Counted from the first letter of the stretch, positions 35,203 to 44,299 are shown. The stretch: DNA of 64,000 nucleotides from Desulfobacteraceae bacterium (GCA_014237395.1 JABZFP010000030.1:558001-622000); one strand, 5' to 3'. Notes: generated from the sequence alone by a model not told the origin. Made by a program: numbers and translations.

Positions 35203-36308
35203 TGAAACCACCCGAGCCCATAACGACGACGAAGGACGGCCGCCAGCGTTTTCGTTCCGATGAAACGAAAACGCTGGCCCTGAACGATCCCTTTGCCTGG
35301 CTGAAAAGGATCACGGTGGCCGGCGACGCCTGTGCCTGGAACCGTTTCGTGGGGGGTGTTCTGTTGGCACTTGTGGTGCTCCTGTTCCTGTCCGGCGCGT
35401 TTCTGGCCTTTTACTACTCGCCCGTTCCTGGCGCAGCCTATGACAGCGTCGATTTTACCCTTTTCAGCGCACCGTTCGGCAGCATCCTAAAGGGTGTTCA
35501 CCACTACGCCTGGAATTTGCTGCTGGTTTTAGCGATTTTCCATCTGGCACGAACCTTCGTCGCAGGCGCCTACCGCAAGCCACGCCAGCTGACCTGGATC
35601 TCGGGCGTGGCCATTCTGGGACTGCTCCCCCTGTTTATCATCACCGGGGATTTGCTGCCCTGGGACCAGAGAGGCTATTGGTCGACCCAGGTGCGCATGA
35701 GTATCATCGCCTCCATTCCCTTCGCCGGCGACATGGCGGTTCGCATTCTGCAAGGCGGCGCGCTGACCGGCATCGTGGCCCTGACCCGCTTTTACGTGCT
35801 CCACATCCTGTTCCTTCCCTGTCTGCTTGCGTTGCTTCTGGCGGTACACTTCTATTTCGTTGCCCGGCATGGTTTTGCCGAAAGACTCAATGGGAAACAG
35901 GCGGCGGACCATCCGATTGCCTTTTTCCCCCGGGTCGTCAATCGCTGGCTTGTTCTCTTTATCGTTACGGTTTCATTAATCGCTTTACTCACCTATTACT
36001 GGCCGTCGCCATTGGGAGATCCGGCCGATCCCACCGATTCCACCTATGTCCCGAAACCTGAATGGTGGGTCCTCTTTCTCAATCAGCTGGTGGCGATCTT
36101 CAAGGGCAAGTGGGCCGTTCTGGGCACAGCCGTCATTCCCGGGCTGCTGACCCTTTTTTTGGTGGGGTTGCCGTATCTGGACCGATCGCCCGGAAACCGC
36201 CCGGCGCAGCGCAAAACGGTCATCGTTGCGGCCGCGCTTCTTGCGGCGGTCATGATCGTCCTTTCGCTGATGGGGTATTTCGAGCATTTCGGATTGCCGC
36301 GGCAATAG
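35202..36308 (+). CDS. Cytochrome b (b6/subunit-IV-like fusion) of a bc-type complex
   Basis: 368 aa, about eight membrane segments. Four haem b ligands: H100/H114 (13 between) and H201/H216 (14 between), the b6-type spacing. DLLPWDQRGYW is the conserved Qo-side stretch; the ef-loop motif is PEWW (residues 286-289) rather than PEWY. The C-terminal part covers subunit IV. It would oxidise menaquinol and pump charge. The start shares a base with the preceding stop, so translation is coupled. Confidence 0.93.
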   Translation: MKPPEPITTTKDGRQRFRSDETKTLALNDPFAWLKRITVAGDACAWNRFVGGVLLALVVLLFLSGAFLAFYYSPVPGAAYDSVDFTLFSAPFGSILKGVHHYAWNLLLVLAIFHLARTFVAGAYRKPRQLTWISGVAILGLLPLFIITGDLLPWDQRGYWSTQVRMSIIASIPFAGDMAVRILQGGALTGIVALTRFYVLHILFLPCLLALLLAVHFYFVARHGFAERLNGKQAADHPIAFFPRVVNRWLVLFIVTVSLIALLTYYWPSPLGDPADPTDSTYVPKPEWWVLFLNQLVAIFKGKWAVLGTAVIPGLLTLFLVGLPYLDRSPGNRPAQRKTVIVAAALLAAVMIVLSLMGYFEHFGLPRQ

Positions 36309-36346
36309 GGAAACATACCGACCGTTTTGGTCGAGGAGACACCAGG

Positions 36347-37348
36347 ATGGACAAGCTAAACACCAAATGGTCTTTCGCGCTGTGGATTCTATTGGTGACC
36401 GCACTGGTCCCGATGTTCACGCCCCAGGGCAAGGCCGATCGTCTGGTCATAACGGCCTTGAGAATTTCGGAGGCGCCAAGTGGGCTGGACGACCCCGTTT
36501 GGCAGCGCAGCCGCACCACATCCATTCCGGTCAAGGGGCGCGGTGCTTTTTCCGATGAAGCCGGTGTCGTCGAAACGCGAGCCTTGTATACCGCCGATGA
36601 GCTCTATTTTCTCTTCCGCTGGGACGATCCGACCCACAGCACGACCAAGCAGTCCTGGGTCTATGACGGGAAAAAATGGCATCATCAACCGGGCAACGAA
36701 GATCGTATCGCCCTCTTGTTCGAGATTACCCGCATCGATCATTTCGCCACCCGGGGTTGTGCCGTTACCTGCCACAGCCCGGCCGACCTGCCCCGAGAGC
36801 AATGGCGATTGGCAACGCGTACGGCATCGGAAAAGGGGGATCTGTGGCACTGGACGGCCGCCCGTTCGGCTCCTTACAACTATGCCGACGATGCCTGGCT
36901 GACCGTGGCGGGCAATCCGTCCGGTTCCTACCGCGAAACCGGGCGGCGCAAAGACTGGGGCGAGGGCGGTGACGTACGGAACCAGACGCCCGATGGCACC
37001 CGACCGCTTTATATGCCGAACCCCAGGATCGTGCCGTCCGTGCCGGGTTTCCTGCTGTTTGAGGAAGCCGCTGAAATTACCGATTATTCCATTTTCAGTC
37101 CCGGCGACGTCATCCCGTTCAGGTTGCCCCGCAAACCGTCCGGGTCGCGATTCGATGTAAAAGCGCAAAGCCGCTACACCGAAGGCGGCTGGACGGTCAT
37201 GGTCCACCGTCGCTTGGATACCGGAAACGAAGATGATGTTATGTTCCTGCCGACCCGCAACTATAGCTTTGCGATTGCTGTTTTCGACGACTCCGGTGAC
37301 GATCATTCCAAGGCGACCCTGCCGCTGACGCTCGAGTTCGAGAGATAA
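36347..37348 (+). CDS. Exported ethylbenzene-dehydrogenase-related haem-domain protein, copy 2
   Basis: 333 aa from the ATG at 36347, GAGGAG 8 nt upstream. Signal peptide (FALWILLVTALVPMF). Paralogue of the gene at 34216 with motifs at the same positions: C138-x3-C142-H143 (GCAVTCH), DLWHWTAAR, NEDRIALLFEI and an end with FAIAVFDDSGDDH. Identity is roughly half by eye. The pair flanks cytochrome b and could provide two haem carriers or a heterodimer for the same complex. Last gene of the operon. Confidence 0.8.
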   Translation: MDKLNTKWSFALWILLVTALVPMFTPQGKADRLVITALRISEAPSGLDDPVWQRSRTTSIPVKGRGAFSDEAGVVETRALYTADELYFLFRWDDPTHSTTKQSWVYDGKKWHHQPGNEDRIALLFEITRIDHFATRGCAVTCHSPADLPREQWRLATRTASEKGDLWHWTAARSAPYNYADDAWLTVAGNPSGSYRETGRRKDWGEGGDVRNQTPDGTRPLYMPNPRIVPSVPGFLLFEEAAEITDYSIFSPGDVIPFRLPRKPSGSRFDVKAQSRYTEGGWTVMVHRRLDTGNEDDVMFLPTRNYSFAIAVFDDSGDDHSKATLPLTLEFER

Positions 37349-37437
37349 GACGATATGCGCTTTTTCGACGGAGACATGTCCTTCGCGTCGGGCCCGGGCC
37401 GATAGGAAGCGTTCGCCGCCAAGCGGGATCTCGATTA

Positions 37438-37589
37438 TAATTGATGATTCCGGAGCTGCTCGATGGTATCGGCGTCTGTGAATCGCCCAATCCATCCCCC
37501 GCCCGGCATCTCGCTGATTTCAGCGTAAGGTTTGTGCTGAACCATGATTAGCGGTCGATTTCTCGGCAAGCTTCCCAAAGCGTTTGCAT
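37438..37589 (-). other. Possible small coding region in a gene-poor gap
   Basis: In the 347-bp gap 37349-37695, the minus strand has an ATG at 37589 with GGAGG 8 nt upstream, giving a 13-codon frame that stops at 37548. A second ATG at 37545, in another frame, runs 36 codons (MVQHKPYAEISEMPGGGW...). Either a short leader plus a small protein, or a small gene broken by a frameshift. No family recognised. Nothing else seen in the gap. Confidence 0.3.
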
Positions 37590-37695
37590 AATCCCTGCCT
37601 CCGTGTTTACATTCTTTCCCTAAACCATAGTTTATACACATATATTTTTTCGTGACGCCAACAAGACCTACAGCCTTGCCGGCCGAAAAGGGGCA

Positions 37696-39489
37696 ATGTT
37701 CATGGTTTTCCACCTGAAAATGAAAAAAACAAGCGGGTTTCAGACATCCCCCTGGATCATCCTCGGGTCCACGGCCATTTTGCTGACCGTGGTGCTGGTG
37801 CTGGCGATTGCCAACACGAATCGTGAAAAGCGCTATATGGCCCAGGTCCTCAAGACGAAAGGGGCGGCCCTGATTCAGGCCGTGGAAGCCGGAGCGCGCA
37901 CGGGCATGGCGGCCATGATGTGGCGAGGCCAGGATGTGCAGCGCCTGCTGGAGGAGACGGCACGCCTTCCGGACGTGCTTTTCATGGCCGTTGTGGATCT
38001 TGACGGTCGCGTCGTTGCCCATAGCGACAAAACGCGTATCGGGGCGCCCTTTCGCAGCGGGCGGCCCCTGCAGCATTTAGGGCCGGACCAGATTGAAAAT
38101 TGGGAATTGGTCGAACATGCCGGCGGAAAACGCATTTTTGAGGTTCATCGTCATTTTCGACCCTTAGATCCCTCGAGCGTTTTAGGCAGCCGTCATATGG
38201 GGGCCATGATGCAGCACCATGGCCGCATCGCAAATCGTGAAAACGATTGGTTTCAACCCGGCAAGCGCCAGGCGCTGATCATCGTTGCGGGACTCGATGT
38301 ATCGCCATTCGAGGAGGCGATCCGCGGGGACATCCTCAATACGGTAATATTGTCGGCGGTGCTTATCGTGATGGGGTTCGGGGGGCTGGTTTCCCTGTCC
38401 TGGATGCAGAACTACCGGGTCGCCCAGAAAAACCTGCAGGACACCACGGCCTACGCCGACGAAATCGTCACCCATCTGCCGGTCGGTTTGATCGCCACCG
38501 ACCCGTCGGGAAGGATCGCCTTTTTCAATGCCGCGGCCGAGCGTATAACGGGCCTGGATCTCGCGTCACTGAGAGGACAGAACGCTGATGAAAGCCTGCC
38601 CGGCAATTTTTGTGGCCTCCAGGAGGCTATGGCCCAGGGCGAAACCATTCTGGAAGAAGAAATGACCTGCCGAACGCCCGGCGGCGCAGAAGTCCCGGTC
38701 AGTGTCAGTGCGGTGCGCATCGTCAACGCAATGGGGGATTATGTGGGCCAGGTACTCATTATCAGAGACTTGGGGGAAGTCCGCCGCCTTCAGGACGAGG
38801 TGCGCCGGCAGGAGAAACTGGCTGCCATCGGGGGGCTGGCCGCTGGTGTGGCGCACGAAATCCGCAACCCGCTCAGTTCCATCAAGGCCCTGGCCACCTT
38901 TTTCGCGGGACAGTTTGCAAGCGGCAGCGAGGGTCGGGAGGCTGCCGACGTCATGACCCAGGAAGTGGACCGCCTCAACCGGGCCATCACCGAGTTGTTG
39001 GAATTTGCGCGTCCGACGGACCTGAAACCCCAGCGGACCGACATGCGGGTACTGATTGAGCGTTCCCTGCAGCTGGTTCGCCAGGATGCCGCCGACCGCG
39101 ACATCCAGATTGAAACACACATCGATGGCGATTTGTGCCCGGTATGGATCGACCCCGACCGGTTCTCCCAGTGCCTGCTCAATCTTTACCTGAACGCGAT
39201 TCAGGCTATGGATAAGGGCGGAACCCTTGGGGTCCGCTGCCGCTCGGATCGCGCTCGGCAGCTTGAGATCGCCGTAAGCGACACGGGCCAGGGCATTGCG
39301 CCGGCAGATCGGCAACAGATTTTCAATCCCTATTTTACGACCAAGCCCAAGGGAACCGGCCTAGGGCTGGCCATCGTCCACAAAATCGTGGAGGCCCACG
39401 AAGGAAGGCTGCAGGTGGAAACCTCCACCGGGAAGGGGAGTCGGTTTACGTTGCGCCTTCCCTGCCGCAGCAAGGAGAAACCGTTATGA
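37696..39489 (+). CDS. Membrane sensor histidine kinase, ZraS/HydH-like
   Basis: 597 aa. Membrane segments at ~18-40 and ~217-240 enclose a periplasmic sensor (~40-215) with the cache-like VLFMAVVDLDGRVVAHSD. A PAS domain follows (~255-360), then HisKA with phospho-His in AHEIRNPLSSIK and HATPase with LNLYLNAIQAM, DTGQGI and GTGLGLAIV. Its stop overlaps the sigma-54 regulator start by 4 bp. Pairing, architecture and the adjacent ZraP-like gene fit a Zn/envelope-stress sensor. The short HRHF-MGAMMQHHGR stretch is His/Met-rich, a possible metal site. Confidence 0.92.
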   Translation: MFMVFHLKMKKTSGFQTSPWIILGSTAILLTVVLVLAIANTNREKRYMAQVLKTKGAALIQAVEAGARTGMAAMMWRGQDVQRLLEETARLPDVLFMAVVDLDGRVVAHSDKTRIGAPFRSGRPLQHLGPDQIENWELVEHAGGKRIFEVHRHFRPLDPSSVLGSRHMGAMMQHHGRIANRENDWFQPGKRQALIIVAGLDVSPFEEAIRGDILNTVILSAVLIVMGFGGLVSLSWMQNYRVAQKNLQDTTAYADEIVTHLPVGLIATDPSGRIAFFNAAAERITGLDLASLRGQNADESLPGNFCGLQEAMAQGETILEEEMTCRTPGGAEVPVSVSAVRIVNAMGDYVGQVLIIRDLGEVRRLQDEVRRQEKLAAIGGLAAGVAHEIRNPLSSIKALATFFAGQFASGSEGREAADVMTQEVDRLNRAITELLEFARPTDLKPQRTDMRVLIERSLQLVRQDAADRDIQIETHIDGDLCPVWIDPDRFSQCLLNLYLNAIQAMDKGGTLGVRCRSDRARQLEIAVSDTGQGIAPADRQQIFNPYFTTKPKGTGLGLAIVHKIVEAHEGRLQVETSTGKGSRFTLRLPCRSKEKPL

Positions 39490-40865
39490 AGGCGATGAAG
39501 CGCGCCAACATTTTGATTGTGGATGACGACCGGGGGCATCTGACCTCGCTGCGCACCGTGATCCGCAGCTGGGGCTACGAGGTGACCACGGTCGAGGACG
39601 GCCGGGACGCCGTTGAGGCGGTCAAGGAATCTCCGGTGGATCTGATCCTGATGGACGTGCGCATGACCACCATGAGCGGGATCGAAGCCCTGGCGCATAT
39701 CAAGCGCTACAACCCGTCGATTCCGATCATTATCATGACCGCCTATTCGTCGGTGGAATCGGCCGTGGAAGCCCTCAAAGGCGGCGCCTATGACTACCTG
39801 ATCAAACCCTTTGATTTCGACGTCCTGAAGCTCAGCATCGAGCGGGCCTGCGAGCATGCCGGACTCAAAGCCGAAAATGAAGATCTCCGGGCACGATTGC
39901 AGGAAGACTTTGATCGGCCCGACATCATCGGCAAGAGCGCTTCCATGAAAGCCCTGATGGACATGCTGGCCATGGTGGCGCCTTCCGAAGCGACCGTGCT
40001 GATTACCGGGGAGAGCGGCACCGGCAAGGAGTTGATCGCGCGCTCGCTGCATCACAACAGTGCGCGCAAGGATCATCCGCTGGTTACCGTCAATTGTGCG
40101 GCGCTTACCGAAAGCCTGCTGGAATCCGAGCTGTTCGGCCACGAGAAGGGGGCCTTTACGGGCGCTGATCGCCGGCGGGAAGGCCGTTTCATGCAGGCCG
40201 ACGGCGGGACGGTTTTTCTCGATGAAGTCGGCGAAACGTCTTCCCGCATGCAGGCCAAGCTGCTGCGCGTATTGCAGGAAAAAGAAATTCAGCGTGTGGG
40301 CAGCGAAGCGGTTCTCCAGGTGGACGTGCGGGTCGTGGCCGCCACCAACCGCGACCTGGAGGAAGACGTTCAGGCCGGCCGCTTTCGTGAAGATCTTTTC
40401 TATCGGCTCAATGTCATGCACATCAACGTCCCCCCGTTGCGCGACCGGCAGGAAGACATCCCGTTGCTGGCCCAGCACTTTCTCGAAAAATATGCCCGCC
40501 GGAATCGCAAGACCGTCAAGGGGTTCGCCCCGCTGGCCATGGATATGCTGCTCAAATACGACTGGCCCGGCAATGTCAGGGAACTCGAAAACGCCATCGA
40601 ACGGGCTGTTATTCTGCTTTCCGGCGACCACGTCACCGAGAAACAGTTGCCCCTCCGGATCGTGCGGGAGCATCCGCGTCATGAGACGCCAACGGACGCG
40701 GCCAGACCCGCCACCGATGGCACACGCACGCTGGAAGAGATGGAGAAAGAAGCCATTGTGGCCACCCTGGACGCGGCGGACGGCAACAAGAGTGAAACCG
40801 CACGGCGCCTGGGGATCTCCCGCAAGACCCTGCACAACAAGCTGAAGGCCTATGGTCTGGGATAG
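39486..40865 (+). CDS. Sigma-54-dependent response regulator, ZraR/NtrC family
   Basis: 459 aa. Receiver with phospho-acceptor D57 (LILMDVRMTT), AAA+ domain with Walker A GESGTGKE, sigma-54 contact loop GAFTGA, arginine-finger region and VRELENAIERAV, and a Fis-type helix-turn-helix (SETARRLGISRKTLHNKLK) at the end. Activates RNA polymerase-sigma-54. A clear sigma-54 promoter lies at 41083 before the next gene, with a likely binding site at 40923, so the ZraP-like gene is a probable target. Coupled to the kinase by a 4-bp overlap. Confidence 0.95.
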   Translation: MKAMKRANILIVDDDRGHLTSLRTVIRSWGYEVTTVEDGRDAVEAVKESPVDLILMDVRMTTMSGIEALAHIKRYNPSIPIIIMTAYSSVESAVEALKGGAYDYLIKPFDFDVLKLSIERACEHAGLKAENEDLRARLQEDFDRPDIIGKSASMKALMDMLAMVAPSEATVLITGESGTGKELIARSLHHNSARKDHPLVTVNCAALTESLLESELFGHEKGAFTGADRRREGRFMQADGGTVFLDEVGETSSRMQAKLLRVLQEKEIQRVGSEAVLQVDVRVVAATNRDLEEDVQAGRFREDLFYRLNVMHINVPPLRDRQEDIPLLAQHFLEKYARRNRKTVKGFAPLAMDMLLKYDWPGNVRELENAIERAVILLSGDHVTEKQLPLRIVREHPRHETPTDAARPATDGTRTLEEMEKEAIVATLDAADGNKSETARRLGISRKTLHNKLKAYGLG

Positions 40866-40922
40866 CGCCAACCGATTGTCAGTGCACCCCGGTACACCCC
40901 GATAAGTTTTTTCTCGCAAAAT

Positions 40923-40941
40923 GTGTGTAAATTTTTCACAC
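40923..40941. promoter_or_regulatory. Inverted repeat, probable upstream activator site for the sigma-54 regulator
   Basis: GTGTG (40923-40927) and CACAC (40937-40941) with an A/T-rich 9-bp middle, about 140 bp upstream of the sigma-54 promoter. This distance is usual for NtrC-family enhancer sites. Confidence 0.5.
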
Positions 40942-41082
40942 GCATCCGAACTGATACGCCCTGAAGCGGGTCACTTATACCCACAAACGCCCCCCCTGCA
41001 ATGAAGTGCAGATTCCCGTCAAACTTTATAACCTCATAAAATTAATAGAAATTAAAGATATCAACAAAGCTGATGTGCAGGA

Positions 41083-41097
41083 TGGCACGTGCTTTGC
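41083..41097 (+). promoter_or_regulatory. Sigma-54 promoter upstream of the ZraP-like gene
   Basis: TGGCAC (41083-41088), 5 bp, TTGC (41094-41097): a full match to the -24/-12 consensus TGGCACN5TTGC. It lies ~50 bp before the ZraP-like start in the gap 40866-41147, right after the ZraSR-like genes. Confidence 0.85.
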
Positions 41098-41147
41098 CAT
41101 ACAAAGAAGCAACTGTTTAACCTCAAGCACGACAAAGGAGAGATGAA

Positions 41148-41663
41148 ATGAAACGGAAGCATATTAACAGCATGATCATCGTCACGGCGATTTTGATCTT
41201 CACCGGTGCCGGCATCGGATTGGCCCATGACGGATGGGGAGGCCGCGGCAGCATGATGGGCTACGGTGGTCATATGATGGGTAATGGCGGCCACATGATG
41301 GATTACGGCGACCACATGCGTGGTTACGGCGGCCAAATGATGGGACCGGGTTATGGATCCTGCTACGGTGATCTGTCGAAAGAGGACTACAGCAAACTGG
41401 AAGCGGCCCGGGAGGAGTTTTTCGACCAGACCCGTGACCTGCGGCGCGAGCTCGATGAAAAGCGCTACACCATGGAGAATGAATTGGCCAAGGAGACGCC
41501 CGACAGGGATAAAGTAAAAGCCCTTCAAAGCGACATTTCCAAGCTGCGCTCGGAATGGGACGCCAAAGCACTGGAGCATCGGCTGGAGGTTCGCGAAATG
41601 ATGCCCGAGTCCGCTCGCGGCCGCGCCTATGCCGGTGGCTACCGTGGAGGAAACTGCTGGTAA
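41148..41663 (+). CDS. ZraP/Spy-like periplasmic protein, Met/Gly/His-rich
   Basis: 171 aa, GGAGAG ribosome site, signal peptide (MIIVTAILIFTGAGIGLA). After it comes a stretch of MMGYGGHMMGNGGHMM-type repeats (~35-70), able to bind zinc or copper, then a helical LTxxQ-like part (LSKEDYSKLEAAREEFFDQ to ALEHRLEVREMM). The layout fits ZraP/CpxP/Spy metal-responsive chaperones of the periplasm. Expression is probably sigma-54-dependent through the ZraSR-like pair, as in enterobacteria. Confidence 0.85.
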   Translation: MKRKHINSMIIVTAILIFTGAGIGLAHDGWGGRGSMMGYGGHMMGNGGHMMDYGDHMRGYGGQMMGPGYGSCYGDLSKEDYSKLEAAREEFFDQTRDLRRELDEKRYTMENELAKETPDRDKVKALQSDISKLRSEWDAKALEHRLEVREMMPESARGRAYAGGYRGGNCW

Positions 41664-41763
41664 GTTATGGTTTCCCCCGACCCGGGACCGTCAGCGTGGC
41701 GGTCCCAGAGCCGGGAGCTTTTCGATCTTCACATAGCCGTCGATTTCGCCTGGGAGCATAACC

Positions 41764-42117
41764 ATGAATCGTAAAACAAGTTCACTGCTCAGCATCGGCA
41801 TCTCCGCCGCCCTCGTGGCAGGTGCCATCTTGTTCCTGTTCAATCATCACAACGACATGTGGGCTGCCGGCCCCTGGACGATGCCTCACGGCATGATGAT
41901 GGGCGGCGGCATGGGGTTTCTCATGATTCTTTTCTGGGCGGTGGTGCTCATTGCCCTGGTACTGCTGATATCGGCGGTTTTTTCAGGCCGCCGGCCGTCA
42001 TCCCATACCGAGAGCGCCCTGGAAATTTTGCAGAAACGTTACGCGCGGGGTGAAATCGACAAGGATCGCTTTGACGCCATGCGTCGTGAACTGCAGCAAC
42101 GGGAGGTGGAAAAATGA
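41764..42117 (+). CDS. Small membrane protein with SHOCT domain
   Basis: 117 aa. Two membrane segments: residues ~8-28 and ~50-72 (FLMILFWAVVLIALVLLISAV), with a Met-rich loop between (MPHGMMMGGGMG). The C-terminus has the SHOCT motif LEILQKRYARGEIDKDRFDAMRREL, a short helix often found at the end of membrane proteins. It overlaps the YHS gene by 4 bp. Probably an accessory to metal handling in the envelope. Confidence 0.85.
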   Translation: MNRKTSSLLSIGISAALVAGAILFLFNHHNDMWAAGPWTMPHGMMMGGGMGFLMILFWAVVLIALVLLISAVFSGRRPSSHTESALEILQKRYARGEIDKDRFDAMRRELQQREVEK

Positions 42118-42359
42118 GAACGCATACTACGACAACCAAGATGATCGATCCGGTCTGCGGCATGGAAGTCGATCCGTCGACCGCTGCCGCGGAGGCCTGC
42201 CATGAAGGGACCAAGGTATTCTTCTGTGCCGAAGGGTGTCGCGATGCCTTCGTCGCCAACCCGGAGCGTTACACGCAACCCAAGCGCAAAGGCGTCTGGC
42301 AGCGCTTCCTGGCCCGCATGGAAAAAGCCACCGGCGGCAAACCGATGAAATGCCATTGA
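42114..42359 (+). CDS. YHS-domain small metal-binding protein, second copy
   Basis: 81 aa, start ATGA overlapping the SHOCT gene. YHS pattern MIDPVCGMEVDPSTA and HEGTKVFFCAEGCRDAFV, with cysteines set for heavy-metal binding. The tail QRFLARMEKATGGKPMKCH matches the tail of the YHS protein at 29484. Likely a cytoplasmic metal chaperone beside the efflux system. Confidence 0.82.
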   Translation: MRTHTTTTKMIDPVCGMEVDPSTAAAEACHEGTKVFFCAEGCRDAFVANPERYTQPKRKGVWQRFLARMEKATGGKPMKCH

Positions 42360-42527
42360 AGAGAATTGTACCCCTCCCTTCGACCAATATCATCACCGCC
42401 ATGCCGACAAGGGCTGATACCGTCACCGAATCTTAGCGATAGAACGGACAGTGACAGTCGACCCATACCACCTGATGAAGGGGGGGAGGCGGATAGGCAC
42501 GATTCCAGAACACCGAGGAGGTGCAAA

Positions 42528-42878
42528 ATGAAAATATTCATATTGATTTCCGTTATTGGCATGGGCCTCTTGACGCTAAATTTGGCCACAGCCCAGATGC
42601 ATAGCGTCCCGAGCGGTAACATGCCGATGAATACACCCATGATGCAAAGCCACATGTCTTCCATGGCCAATATAATGTCCGAAATGGCAGCCTTCATGCA
42701 GAACGGCAATATGACCCCGGAGCAGCAGGCCCAGTGCGGCGCCTTCATGCAACGCCTGAGTGGAATGATGCAGAACATGTCGGCCGATCCGCAACAGGAG
42801 AAAACTGAACAGCGCCAAAGTGAATTGCAGACGCTTGAAGAGGAATGGAACTACTGGAGGGAGCAGGAAAAACATTGA
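42528..42878 (+). CDS. Met-rich exported small protein
   Basis: 116 aa from ATG 42528, GAGGAGGTG ribosome site. Signal peptide (ILISVIGMGLLTLNLATA). The mature part has 16 or so methionines (MPMNTPMMQSHMSSMANIM...), then a polar coiled coil. Methionine clusters bind Cu(I)/Ag(I). No named family recognised. It sits between YHS and DUF6488-like genes on the same strand. The gap before it (42360-42527) has no gene. Confidence 0.7.
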   Translation: MKIFILISVIGMGLLTLNLATAQMHSVPSGNMPMNTPMMQSHMSSMANIMSEMAAFMQNGNMTPEQQAQCGAFMQRLSGMMQNMSADPQQEKTEQRQSELQTLEEEWNYWREQEKH

Positions 42879-43056
42879 TGCTGATGTCGCAGGTGTCCTG
42901 CTAACGTGTCTGTCAGAACATCTACGATAGCTCAAATTTCCACGAAAAAGCGATTGTCGACCGTTGGGCGCGAGTCCCTGCGGTTAAATTGACAAACCTG
43001 ACATGTGGTTTAAGCTTTTGAAATGGTTAACCTTGGATCTGAAAAGGGCATTTTTC

Positions 43057-43437
43057 ATGAAGGATAAAACAAGCATGATTGTTAACAGAGAGCGACGAAT
43101 ACGCGTGTTGCCCTTCTTTGCGATTATCTTCTTTGCGATTTCCATGACGGTTGCAGTCGCCTGGGGGCATGGTGGAAAAAGTCATACTGAATCGTTCACC
43201 GCTCTGCAGGCCCTTCAGAAAGCGACTGAACTCTATGACCAGTTGATCGTCAAGGGCAAGCTGGATGAATCCTGGGAGACCGGCCTGAATGCGGTTGAAA
43301 TCACCGTCCGTGACAGCAATGGTCGCAAGGAATATCGGGTGGGCTTCCACCGCCAAAGTGGCAGCCCTGAAGCGGTTTACATCTTTTTCTCGCCGGAAGG
43401 GGAGTACGGCGGCTCAAATTTTGATGGTAAATGGTAG
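43057..43437 (+). CDS. DUF6488-like exported protein
   Basis: 126 aa, start at 43057 with AAAGGG upstream (an in-frame ATG at 43003 and one at 43075 are alternatives). Signal peptide (VLPFFAIIFFAISMTVAVAWG), then HGGKSHTESFTALQALQKATELYDQLIVKGKLDESWE, which I recall as the DUF6488 signature, often next to copper/heavy-metal genes. Function unknown. Periplasmic. His residues at HGGKSH may bind metal. Confidence 0.7.
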   Translation: MKDKTSMIVNRERRIRVLPFFAIIFFAISMTVAVAWGHGGKSHTESFTALQALQKATELYDQLIVKGKLDESWETGLNAVEITVRDSNGRKEYRVGFHRQSGSPEAVYIFFSPEGEYGGSNFDGKW

Positions 43438-43500
43438 CGGCCCGGGTCGAATAACGCCGTTCTCGTAATCCACAGGTAATACGGAAAACCCAGGGGGGAA

Positions 43501-44133
43501 ATGCCCACCATGCAACGCCCATCAGATCAGCCGGCCTGGCCCACCCTTTACGACCTGCCCAGGCCGGTGAAGGTGCTTTTGTCCGCCATATTAATCACGC
43601 TGTCTCTCGCCATGGTCGGCGCCTTGGGGCAGGTTATCGTTCACGATATCATCCCGACATTTTTCACGGATGAAGCTAAGCTGCATGGTGATATGGAAGC
43701 CGTCCCAAACGACGTTTTGGAACCGGGTGGAGAAACCCAGGCACGAGGTGATTTGTTCGGTGACGATTCGACGGTACACTCCGAACCGGAAACGAAAAGC
43801 CTTATGGACAAGGAGCAATTCATCTGGACCTTGCGGTGGACCCACATTCACCTGTTCGGCATGAGCATGATCTTTATTTTTCTGGGCACCGTGACCGTTT
43901 TCCTGGACATGAGCATCAAAGTAAAAAGCTGGCTCGTTGCTTTACCGTTTGTCGGCGTGGTGGTGGATATCGCCGCCATGTGGTTGAAAGCGTTCGTGTC
44001 GCCGGTGTTTTTCTGGCTGCATATCCCTGGCGGCGGCCTTTTTGCCGTCGTTTTTGTTTTTGTCTTTTTTCGGGCGATGGCCGAAATGTGGCGTGCCCGG
44101 CATAACCGATCCCACCGTTCACGACGTCCGTAA
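43501..44133 (+). CDS. Four-helix membrane protein of unknown family
   Basis: 210 aa. Predicted membrane segments at ~25-47, ~118-137, ~146-166 and ~172-192. A polar loop of about 70 residues after the first helix faces the periplasm (DEAKLHGDMEAVPN to DKEQ). Histidines in RWTHIHLFGMSM and FFWLHIPGG lie within helices and could ligate haem or metal. Not recognised. Its last residues are Arg/His-rich. The gap 44134-44533 contains only a promoter. Confidence 0.65.
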   Translation: MPTMQRPSDQPAWPTLYDLPRPVKVLLSAILITLSLAMVGALGQVIVHDIIPTFFTDEAKLHGDMEAVPNDVLEPGGETQARGDLFGDDSTVHSEPETKSLMDKEQFIWTLRWTHIHLFGMSMIFIFLGTVTVFLDMSIKVKSWLVALPFVGVVVDIAAMWLKAFVSPVFFWLHIPGGGLFAVVFVFVFFRAMAEMWRARHNRSHRSRRP

Positions 44134-44299
44134 CACAACTTGTTGGACCCTGTTGTTTTGGAAGAAAGATGAATCGGCTGCCGTTCGTTGATCCGCACGA
44201 ACGGAAATAGGTACCGGTATCCCGGAGGACCATGTGGGGTTGATGGTGGATTCCGTCGTTTGAATGCGGCCGCTTAAAATTCAGTGCCGGTGCGATATT

